Below, piece by piece: positions 47,455-57,131 of a stretch of DNA of 64,000 nucleotides. The notes under the pieces were generated by a model. The model saw only the letters and a program-made list of their open reading frames with translations. It had not been told where the DNA came from and ran no database searches. Every line of letters starts with the position of its first letter. Positions within the stretch are counted from its first letter, which is position 1. The stretch comes from Asterias rubens (Eukaryota; Echinodermata; Asteroidea; Forcipulatida; Asteriidae). The position numbers and the translations under genes are program-made. The stretch lies in NCBI RefSeq assembly GCF_902459465.1, contig NC_047081.1, positions 1,054,001-1,118,000 on the forward strand, read 5' to 3'.

Positions 47455-47965
47455 AGTCAGGATGGACACTTCAAGGTGAGGGCTATACTTATCTGATTTG
47501 GGCTGTCACCCAAATCAACTGCCTTCAGGGGCAGGTTGCCACCTACTCCTGGGGCTGAACCAGTGTTTACCCCCTTCACAGTCCGTGAGGATGTAGGCAT
47601 GGGTATCATTCAACCCCAATGTGTACGGTCCATTTCAAACCTTAGTGTGAAGATTTCTCCCACCATGCAAAAATTCAAATTTTGCAATGCCTTTTTTGTG
47701 TGCATGTAAGTACATGTATGCATAAAAATTTGCTGAAATATAATATAATGCTATAAAATTGCTGTCATAAAATGTTAAATTGTAGCATGGCATGCGCACA
47801 GTTACTACGTATCATGCTGGATGATGGTATGCTCATTAAAAAGAAGGTGGATCCATTTAGCTCCGCCCAAAGGACAGAAGTGTAATGGCTGGACTCAAAC
47901 TCACACTCTGCTGATCAGAAACACCAGAGTGCTCTTTACCGCTTGGTCGTCACACTTCCAAAGTA
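47455..47965 (-). mobile_element. tRNA-related dispersed repeat, split copy
   Basis: GGATGGACACTTCAAGGTGA, GGTTGCCACCTACTCCTGGG and GTAGGCATGGGTATCATTC match the 45465-45805 copy; the tRNA-like end (GGACTCAAACTCACACTCTG, CCGCTTGGTCGTCACA) appears only after about 250 bp of unrelated sequence. Confidence 0.55.
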
Positions 47966-48675
47966 TTACCAATTGTGAACCATCCCTTTATGGGTTTTAC
48001 TGTTACTTGTTTTTGTGTCAAGTTCTGAGTGCAATTAGTTGTCAGATTTATTAATAATCAAATGTGACATTAATTTGATTTTAGATTTTTAAGTTTAGTA
48101 GCAACTCAAATTAGTCATTTTATTTATTCATTCATCTGTTAGTGTGAGAGTAAATACATAATGCATTATTTTGTTTATTTATAAATAATCTTTTGTTCCC
48201 AAAGACCATTTTGGTATACATGTATAGAGTAACACAAATGTTGTTGAAATTATGTTCATACTTGTTATGAAGTGTTCCGTCTTTCTGTTTTAAAGTTTTG
48301 ATTTAGTGTGCTGGATGTATGGTCATGTCCGCTCAGGTTTTGTCTTTCGTTTTAGTTTTAGTATTGTTGGTGACTTTGGTTTGTTTGTTTTGGGGTGAAA
48401 AACCAGACTGAATTTGATCTGGACAATAAATTACCATAACTGAAAACCTGACATTGCAGCTCTGTTGTGTGAGTCTCTGTTACTTTTGCTTTTGAAATTG
48501 GATGAAAATCTGCGAAGTAAAGTATAATAAAATCCCTATAAAACCATAAAACTAACTTACCCCGCCCCCTTCTGGGAAAAAAATTGTACCGTAACAGTGC
48601 AACAGCGCCCTCGTTCATTAGGAAGCAAGCAGTCGGCAGGTACCGTGTTAACGAAACTACAGCGTTAATAATCTT

Positions 48676-51600
48676 ATGGAAGGAAAGGGGAACCAGACAG
48701 TACAGGTTTATGTGCGGAATGCAAAAAAGAAAATATCTGACGAAATAAAAGAGCTACATATCTATCTACAGCCACTCCCTCAAAAAAACGGACCAAAGAT
48801 GGTTTGTGACTGCTGTAAAAACCCATATTGTGAGTTCCTGTGGAGACATTATACTCCCGTTGTGCGAATATGGGGGATGGGAACAGCGGCAGGTAAGTTA
48901 AACAGCTATTTAGGGTAACTATTGAATTAGACCTTAGTTGTTTTTTTAGTGAGTGAGTGAGTTCAGAGTTTAATCAGTGAGTCAGTTCAACAGTTAAGTT
49001 AAGTTTTTTTTCATCTATTTATTATGAAAGTCACTCATCCGTTTCAAATTGATGGAGTGGGCTATTTATAGGGCCACTGATTTTCCGTTTCAGAAAAGTG
49101 CAAATTCCGTTTGGCAAAAACATGAATTCCGTTTCAGGCACAAAAAATTCCGTTTCATGTTTTGTTAATTAGATAAAAGGTTTTTTAATACCCAGGGACA
49201 CACTTATAAAAATCAATTTGAGATAAGTTGCACTGTTGACTTCGTAAAATGTTCATTTGAACTGACAAATTTCAAAAAAATACTTTAATTTTTTTATATT
49301 TATAATTGTGGATTATTTTGTATACTGCTGTTCGATGAAACAAAAACATGTAGTCAGGGTAAAAAGGTTGCACTGTGACTGCAGTATCAATGCACATGAT
49401 GTGATAGACTTGATTCCAAGTCTAAAACTGCAGTTGATTCTCTGCATCAGCCACATTGTAGGCTAATGACAGGAGTGTATCCACAAGAGGGCGCTGTTTC
49501 AGCATGATCAAAGACTTGGGAACAAGTCTATGGACGTGACCGTTCTCCATCCACAAACAAAATGTCAGCCATTTTGTTTTCGCTTTGGCGACAGAATGTT
49601 GACAGTTTACGGTTTTATTTTAGACCTTTCCGAGATGAAAAAACATTGTATGTGTTCTTATAGATCATAGGTAAGCTAGTTTTTCTATTATTGTTAGTAA
49701 AAGAGAGGGAGAAAATGCAATTTGGGTGAACAAAAAAAGTTAAAAACGTGCCGCGAATAATATGCCCTTCGCTTAACCATGTTAACAACGTGTGTACATC
49801 ATGTGTACATCATGTGTGTAAACATGGAGGATGGTGTGAAGGTAGAACAGAATGATCCACGGTTACGATCTCGTACGTACTTTGGTCTGATTTCTGATGC
49901 TTTTTTAGTTTAACAAAAAGAATCTTAATAAAGAATGCAATTTCAATAGTTTTGGCGTCAAGGAAAAAAATAAAAAAAATCAAATTTTCTGAAATCCCGT
50001 TTTCCGTTTCAAAGGGCGGATTCCGCGAATTCCGTCCGTTTTCCGCGATCGCGGAAAATCAGTGGCCCTATATTTAATTTATTAATTGATGAATGGGCTG
50101 GTCCTGCAGTGGCTTGCTGCACTTGCAATATTTTAATGTATTCATGAAGTGAAGGATGGATTGCAGTTTGTTTTTACAAAATATTACAAATTTGTTTATC
50201 TTTTTTCATGAAGTAGATGAATCAATGTAGATTTGAATTTGAATTGAATAAATATAAATTAAATTACATCCTTATTTGGGTATTCCTTGCTCAACATATG
50301 GGGAAAATGTCTGTATCTTGCCACCACTTTTACATCATTCGTTTCTGAAAAAAATTAGAACATAATAATTTATAAATAGGCCTACGTAGGCCTAGCTAAG
50401 GGCGCAAGGACTTGGACCTGGGGAATTGAAGGTTTGGTAAAAATTACTGAAAAAGTGGCAGGAAAATACAGCAATTTTTCCCTTGAGCCATATGAGATGA
50501 TCATGAATTAATCTGGATATTTAACGCGACAAGTGATCTCCGACTTAATAACATTTATAATGTAGCTTGTGAAACGTTAGTTAGCAGGTAGGCCTACCAA
50601 AAACAATCCATATGTAATTCACTTTTAGTTTAATCACTAATCAAAATGTTTGGGTTTTTTTATTCTCTGGGAAGCTGGCCAAATTTCAATTTGTTAATAT
50701 GGATTGTTAAGATAATTCAGTGTGTGTATAAATGTGATAAGAAAATAATTTTGTGTTTAAAGATATGTCTTTTTGTTCTTTTCTGTTACAGCTTTCTGGG
50801 CTGTTGGGATCACAGCATTACAAACGTCAGACTTCTTTGGTATATACTTTATGTGAGTAGTCCCTCAATACCGGTCCTACTACTTGCCGTCAACTCGCCA
50901 ACTTGCCGTCAACTCGCCGTCAACTCATTTTCGTGCCGTCAACTCATTAAATTTACATGAAAAATCTATAAAAAGGGGGCACAGAAGTGATAAGTCTGGG
51001 CTAAACTACATATTTCTCATGGTTTTCGGTACAAATTCATTCACAAAAACGACTTTGTGTTGATAAAAAAAAAGTACCAATCATTGACATCTTGGGCCAA
51101 GACTAATCATTGTGAAAAAGCAAGACGGCGGCCGACAGTTGTTTGGCTTCGAGAATTTTTTTTCACGAGAAAAAAAATCAATTTTTATTCCGAAATATGA
51201 CCTAAAACTTACGCGAATGCTCTTTGAGCTGATACTTTACATTTCTATGCTTCTTTTGTGGATTTTAAATGTATATTGGAGGAGTTGACGGCGAGTTGAC
51301 GGCGCAAGTGAGTTGACGGCGAGTTGACGGCAAGTAGTAGGACCCCCTCAATACAGTTCAGTAATTTTCTGAAAAAATATATAAAACCTAACGCCTTTGA
51401 AGCACACGTACATTGGAACATTCCAATGATTTTAGCGTGGCTTAGTGAACTCATGACTGAACAGGTTCCATCAATTAATACATGTAAATGTGTTTATTTC
51501 GTTTACTACAGAGTTGTTGCGTCAATCATCACATTACTGGAAGTGATTTTCTTCTTTGAACCCTGTTTTGAAAAATGTTGCTCGTAAGTACACTTTTATT

Positions 51601-54600
51601 TCACTTCATATTTGTATGTACATTTATTCTGGACGGAAGCCAAAGAAAAGGAAGGAAGTTTCAGTTTTAGAGGTGGAAAACCCATGCAGAGACTGAAAAC
51701 CCAAATCCATGTCGTGCCTAGTCTTGGTTCAGGACTCTCCTGGATTTGTAACAAGAAAGCGCGCTATCACCCCCAACGCGCTATCAACCACGAACCGCTA
51801 TCACAGGAGAGTCTTGGAACATTCGTTAAATCTCCCCCCAAAATCGGGGAGAAACATAATGCGCGTGCGTAGGTTTCCCGCAGAGCCCGCCCCTTTTTGG
51901 GGGGGGAGATTTAACGAATGTGGCAAGACTCTCCTGTGATAGCGGTTCTCGGGTGATAGCGGTTCGTGGTTGATAGCGCGTTGGGGGTGATTGCGCGCCC
52001 TGTTGTGACAAATCCAGGAGAGTCTTGAACCAAGACTATGTCGTGCCCTGCTGGACTTTTCACCCTTTTTCTCATTGAAATGTTTCTCATCAGACCCGAC
52101 AGTTGCTGTGGCAAGACATGGACCATCGTCTCGTGGCTGGATAATTGGAAAAGAAGTGCCATCTACATTGCACTCTCCGTCATATGTTATCTTGACAGTA
52201 AAAACATCTGGGCGATAGTTGCTGGTAAGTGCTTGAAACTCCCCAAAACTTAGGCTGTAACCAACTTAGCGGCTACAGCTGCGACTATGACTGTTGCTGC
52301 GAGTGTTGCTGAGGGCGTATCATACTTCAACGTAGGATTAAGCCTAAATCAAGACATAGCTGTAGACGCTAATTTAGACATGGCCTAACCCAAAATTTGA
52401 CCTGTCTAAAGTGTCCAATGAAACATTTTCAAAGAAATATTTGGTTTTGGTTTTGTCAGCCCCCCATCTTACTAACCACAATGACTATGCCATTCTACTT
52501 ACCACTTACCCCCCCCCCCCCCCATCTAAACTAATCCTCCAGCCTGTGATCTTTAGCTAAACTAACCACCCAGCCTGTGGTATTTCGTGTAACTAACCCC
52601 CCAGCCTGTGGTATTTTGCTAAAACTAACCACCCAGCCTGTGGTCTTCTGTGTAACTAAGCCTGTGGTATTTTACTAAACTAACCACCTAGCCCTTGGTC
52701 TTTGTAACTAACCACTCAGCCTGTTGTCTTTTGTGTAACCAACCGCCCAGCCTGTGGTCTTTTGTGTAACTAACCCCTCAGCCTGTGGTATTTTGTGTAA
52801 CTAACCCCCCAGCCTGTGGTTTTTTGCTGTACCCAGGTTGCTTACTGTCCCTGCATGCTGTGCTATGTGCCATGCTTGTTTGTGTCTCGGCTCGAGGGCA
52901 GACCCAAGCGCAGAGAGACGTAGAGCGTGAACGATACCAACCGCTCTCCACGCACATCTAGATTTTCATTTGTAAAATTTTGACAAATTTCTTGACATCG
53001 GGGCCCAATTTCATACCTCTGCTTAATGAAGCAAAGAATTACACTTACAGAAGCAGGGAATTCCACGCTTACATTTCAAGCGTTTTTCACTGGTTAGCAG
53101 GGCATTTTTGCTTGTGTGCATGCTTACTTGGCTTACACAGCTAGCTCAGATATTCAGTAAGCGGACAATAGTGATCGTAATCACAGAATTTGTCGGTAAG
53201 CAGAGCCATGAAATTGGGCCAAGTTGTGAAGTTTATTGTATAACTCGCATTTATGGCTAAAAAGCAATCACTGTCTAACCAAACGTTTACTTGATTCAGT
53301 TGCAAATGTCACACAGCTTGTATGATATAATTTGTTTTTTACCCTTACACCAATGTGTTTTAAGCACTGTATACTCAGCACTTCCCTGAGTTTTGTAGGA
53401 AAAAAACACAGGAAATTCACTCAGATGGGAATCAAAACCCACCATAGCTGCACCCAGACCTATTTGCATGATGGTAGGGTGTGTTTTCTGAAATTTAAAG
53501 ATGACATGGAAGTAACTCTTCCAAATAATGTGCTTTCTTAAAAAAAAAACCAGTTAATTGTGAAACTGAAATACATGTATATTCCAGATTGTATGAAATT
53601 AATTTTAACTCTAGACATTTTAAAGTTATTTATTTATAAAAATTATGTTTATTGTTCCATCGCTTATGAAAACTGCCATTCAAGTAAGATCAACTGTGGT
53701 GCTAAATTTTGTCTGTTTTGTGTTCAAAGAAAATTAACCAGACCGATACTTTTTGGTTATATCAGGCCAACTTGTTGAACTTGGGTTAAGTTCTGACTGC
53801 TCTGCTGTCAACTAGTGTTGAGAAAGGTCCATCTTTTCTTTATTATAAATGCATTTATTACATGTACATGTACACATGTATAGTCTTCCTTCTTTGCAGG
53901 CCTGGAATTTCATTTTTTCAGGAGGGCAAGGCAATTTTTATTTTGCAATGGGCGCTTCCATTAGAAAGTCTAATGACCTCTGTGGCATTTGTTTAATTTG
54001 ACGGCCTTCGTTAAATTACAGCTCTTTAACAAAAATTAAACCAGATTTAACTTTTTGTGTATAACATTCTTTCTTTGAACTAACAACTTGTATGTTTAAT
54101 CTGTTTTGTGAACTTATGTCTAGTTTAATGCATTTTAATATTTATTGAATGATTAGTTATTTATTATAATATGTTTTTACACCTACACTCAAACTTTCCT
54201 GAGTTCTGTGAACAAAATTAATGGGTGGCTTTCAAACCCACAACCTTTGCATTGCTAGATGTCTTTCCAATAAACCACCGAGCTAACTCGATGGCTAGAG
54301 GCAGTACGATTTTATTGATGTCCTCTTGTCTACAAGAATAAATCTTGAAGTTATTGAAAAAGAGAAACACTTAATCTTGATCAGTTTGTTAAAAGTGTTA
54401 TAGCATGTAGGATGAATATTTAACCTTTTGATTTTAAGGGGTTTTAATTTTTTATAACTTGAACAATTTCAGACAGGCGAACCAAATTCTGCATTAAGTA
54501 CATAACAATTCTTTTTTAAAAGTCTAAAACAGTTAGAAATTACTGGTCACGCTACAAATCAAAAGTTATTCTGGAACGCCTCGGTTTCAGAAGTCGAGCC

Positions 54601-55047
54601 AAGGTAATTGTTATGTCTGAAACAAAACATTAATTTGGTCAACCTAGAGTCGCTCCTAATCTATTTGGTTCGGCACGACTCAAACATATGTTAGTTTATC
54701 TTGTCGATTAAGCTAAAGCTATTGTAGGCTTTGTGTTGTTATATTTATTAAGACTTGGTGCTCTTCCATCTACAGCGGTGGTATTAGACACCCTTGCGAT
54801 ACTCTACATGCTGCGTACGTATCAGCAACAGGCCATCAGACACGCCGGCGACCTGTCACCCGAGGAGGGTGCTCCGTCCGCCAGTGGCTACTCTCGTTTT
54901 GATGAAAAGAAAGCGAAGAAGGAAACGGATAGCCTTGTGGCGTCCTCAGTGGAGAAAAGGGAGCGCAAAGAGGAAAGTACAAACCCATTTGATGATGATG
55001 CCGACCCCGAAGGCGACGCTGGGATTTCAAGGTACCCACAGTATTAA
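48676..55047 (+). CDS. TMEM72-like four-helix membrane protein, long isoform
   Basis: Predicted multi-pass membrane protein of unknown biochemical role. Exons: 48676-48892, 50792-50852, 51512-51583, 52094-52224, 54776-55047; all GT-AG and in phase, 250 residues. Four hydrophobic segments: about residues 65-85 (AAAFWAVGITALQ), 90-110 (IVVASIITLLEVIFFFE), 138-152 (AIYIALSVICYL) and 157-178 (AVVLDTLAILYML). Spacing, the R-x-x-GMGTAA start of helix 1, the glutamate in helix 2 and the WL...LSVICYL segment resemble vertebrate TMEM72 (275 residues), as judged from memory and not by search. A cysteine cluster (CCS.PDSCC) lies in the middle loop. The tail is hydrophilic and acidic (NPFDDDADPEGD). An alternative last exon is at 52837-52961. 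Start choice: first ATG after an upstream stop; a second Met precedes VCDCC. Confidence 0.65.
49069..50070. mobile_element. 1-kb inverted-repeat DNA transposon, non-autonomous
   Basis: Perfect 19-bp terminal inverted repeats TAGGGCCACTGATTTTCCG, flanked by a direct TATTTA duplication (49063-49068 and 50071-50076). 1002 bp. The interior has recurring TTCCGTTTC motifs and no transposase. TAGGG ends recall hAT elements, but the 6-bp duplication is shorter than their usual 8, so the superfamily is uncertain. In intron 1 of the TMEM72-like gene. Confidence 0.85.
50872..51344. mobile_element. Inverted-repeat element with 10-bp target duplication
   Basis: Ends CGGTCCTACTACTTGCCGTC and GACGGCAAGTAGTAGGACC are inverted; each end also holds several direct GAGTTGACGGC units. 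Flanked by CCCTCAATAC on both sides (50862-50871 and 51345-51354). 473 bp, no coding capacity. A 9-11 bp duplication fits Mutator-like elements. It begins about 20 bp after the exon 2 donor of the TMEM72-like gene. Confidence 0.85.
51719..52038. mobile_element. Foldback element with 9-bp target duplication
   Basis: 320 bp made almost entirely of two inverted arms of about 150 bp: TAGTCTTGGTTCAGGACTCT at the left, AGAGTCTTGAACCAAGACTA at the right, with GATAGCGGTTCGTGG and GATTTAACGAATG pairing inside. Flanked by TGTCGTGCC at 51710-51718 and 52039-52047. Mutator-like by duplication length. Ends 55 bp before exon 4 of the TMEM72-like gene. Related ends (CCAAGACTA) occur near 55428 and 56590. 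Confidence 0.9.
52470..52835. repeat. Minisatellite of about 33 bp before an acceptor site
   Basis: Eight to ten degenerate copies of CCCAGCCTGTGGTATTTTGT plus GTAACTAACC. The last copy runs straight into the polypyrimidine tract and acceptor (GCTGTACCCAG) of the alternative exon at 52837. Each unit contains a C-rich CCAG that resembles an acceptor. Confidence 0.85.
52837..52961 (+). CDS. Alternative terminal exon of the TMEM72-like gene (short isoform)
   Basis: Preceded by an acceptor in the same phase as 54776 and ends in TAG. Joined to exon 4 it gives helix 4 as GCLLSLHAVLCAMLVCV followed by a short polar tail rich in R and Q ending PLSTHI; the protein would be 201 residues. Both alternative exons supply a fourth hydrophobic helix, so isoforms would differ in helix 4 and tail only. 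Which is used cannot be seen from sequence alone. Confidence 0.6.
53001..53220. mobile_element. Palindromic element of the GGGCCCAATTTCAT family
   Basis: GGGCCCAATTTCATACCTCTG and CAGAGCCATGAAATTGGGCC face each other; the interior (AAGAATTACACTTACAGAAG, GGGAATTCCACGCTTAC) matches 43972-44190. Lies between the two alternative last exons of the TMEM72-like gene. Confidence 0.7.
53334..53448 (-). mobile_element. tRNA-derived SINE, copy 4
   Basis: Minus-strand body and B-box region of the 22151-22331 family: ACACCAATGTGTTTTAAGC, ACTGTATACTCAGCACTTCC and ATGGGAATCAAAACCCACC. The tRNA head beyond the B box is lost. Confidence 0.65.
54177..54312 (-). mobile_element. tRNA-derived SINE, copy 5
   Basis: Minus strand: TTTCAAACCCACAACCTTTG (B box), TTGCATTGCTAGATGTC, CCGAGCTAACTCGATGGCTA (A box region) and AGAGGCAGTACGATTTT match the 22151-22331 head. 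The 3' tail is shortened. Confidence 0.65.
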
Positions 55048-56717
55048 AGAGGTTAAGAGAAGCTGCTTATTTTGGAACGGTTCTCTTTAAACCCCAGTCC
55101 CAATTTCATAGCTCTGTTTCTGCAAAATATTTTGGGAAAGCTCCACAAAAACTCAGAAACTATTTATCCTTTTCTTCTCCAATGGGTGTGTTTACATTGA
55201 ATTTCAATGCACTTGGATCATAAATTTAATGAATGAGCAGTCAACCTGCCTGGGTCAGTTACGACCTCTACTGCTTTGTGCATGTTTGGAATGTGCTCGG
55301 AATTTCCAAAGTGATCAGCAAACGGGCCAAGACATTTCTCCCCGGGGCAGGTGAGTCGGTGCAGGCGCTGTTCGTGAATTGGCCGCGGTGTGCGTGAAAG
55401 AAAAACGAGAAACGTCTTGCACCAAGACTACCCAAGGCCTGGCGCTGCATTACTGTGTTAGGGCGAAGCAGTTTCTCCTTAGTTCTATTTAGTCTCAGTT
55501 GTAAAAATTCACAAATTTATGCTTACTCAAATGTTTGGCAGACTATTTCTGGGTTTAGTCAAGAAAAAATGAATGCAAAGAAAGTTGTTAGTTAGAGTTT
55601 TATTTTATTATATTTTGAGACTAAATTAAGTGGAATATTTCTTCAGTATTCCTTGAATTACATTGATGTATAATATATTTTTGATAAACATTTACGTTTG
55701 TTAAAAACTTTTAGTTTACATAGTTTCTCTGCAAACTTGTGTATTAAAGTAGATCTTTGTCAGAAACTTTCTTTATCTCTAATTTCTCACTGTATTATTA
55801 CTGAAATAACGTAGCTTTCTTTTTATTCAAACTCAACTTTGAAAGTTGTAATTTCGGTGCAATTCTTCCTAACTATGGTTTGAGGTAACTTTGATCTTGG
55901 TTTTTCGGGTAAGTGTAAATTATTCTAATCTTTGTGGTGTCGGCATTAGTTTTTGTCTGTCGGTCAGATGTCTTGTAGTATTTATATAAACAAAAAAAAT
56001 GAATTGTAATAATCTTGATATGTGTTTCCCTTAGTATTCAAACTTTAACAGGGATACAAAATATATAGTTAAAAAAGGGATTTAACATTTCTCATTTTAA
56101 AATTGATACAAATTTAAAACTTTTATAGAGAACGTTTTCTTCAATTGAGCTTTGTCTAAATAAGTCCTACATAGAGTCCAGTCTGTGTGGCTCTCTTGTA
56201 ATGATGTCACAGGTCACATGGCCTACATCATCATGTATGTAGATTTTAAGCAATATTTTTTATAAACTTTGGTCACAGGTACCGTTACAAATTTGTGAAT
56301 GGTGGCAATCATTTTCCAGAAAAAAAGCAATAAAACATGGTATTTATTTTGTGTAAAATGTTTAACGACGACAAGCTTTCTAAACAAAAGTGCAAATGAA
56401 AACCCTCAACCCAAGATATTTGCTTCTATTTTTCTATAAAAATCTTCTATTATTTGTTGTTGTATACAGTGTAGTGGCAATAACTTTCATAGTTTAATAT
56501 TGTCAATGTTATCCAAAATGCAGGCATATCTGTTTTAGACAGTAGCGCCCTCTCTTGGGTGAAATGTTGACAGATCAAAACAAGGACTTCCACCAAGACT
56601 AGGTGTATAGATACACGCACGAAGAAAGACTAGCCAGAGTGGCATACACTAGCCATTGTACCTCCATGCACAGTGCAACTGAAGTGAGAGACTAGCAAGT
56701 ATCAGTATTGAATATCC

Positions 56718-57014
56718 ATGAATAATACAGTTTCAATAAAAGTGGACGATGTCTCATTGAAGATCGTTTGGTTTCTTGTCTCATCATTTTTTATTATGTG
56801 TACCGTTGGATTGGATCTTGGTATAGTTTTGTGTGTTCCTTACACTCCTCTATTTTTTTATATTTTTTTTTTCGTCTTGTATCTTGAGATATATCGTAGG
56901 GCAGTCAGACTACGGGTCTTCCTTATGAAGAAAAAACGGCAAACAACTTCTCATCACATTCTTTCTGACGACGAACCAGCAAGGGACTGTGTGGCTGGAG
57001 CTTCTAAAAAATAA
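56718..57014 (+). CDS. Small putative membrane protein ORF, unrecognised
   Basis: A 98-codon ATG-started frame with one long or two short hydrophobic stretches (about residues 15-58, including IVWFLVSSFFIMC and FFYIFFFVLYLE) followed by a basic stretch (MKKKRQTT) and a polar tail. No family recognised. It may be a real small gene, an exon of an unseen gene, or chance in T-rich sequence; no splice partner was found. It lies between the TMEM72-like gene and the minus-strand oxidase. Confidence 0.2.
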   Translation: MNNTVSIKVDDVSLKIVWFLVSSFFIMCTVGLDLGIVLCVPYTPLFFYIFFFVLYLEIYRRAVRLRVFLMKKKRQTTSHHILSDDEPARDCVAGASKK

Positions 57015-57131
57015 TACGCAGCGCCCTACACTGAAAACGCTCATGACTTGCGAGTAATAATTGTTGTCAACCTCTCAATGTAAAACGTTAAACAATACGC
57101 CAGGAGCTTTGTAAAGTCAGTGAGAGTGACG

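Larger units (their letters stand above)
46626..48675. other. Spacer between PAQR3 and the TMEM72-like gene
   Basis: Contains the tandem repeat above, an (ATCA)n run near 47290-47316, a tRNA-related repeat (47455-47630 with a tRNA-like part at 47880-47965), and a possible polyadenylation signal AATAAA near 48425. No coding exon seen. Confidence 0.6.
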
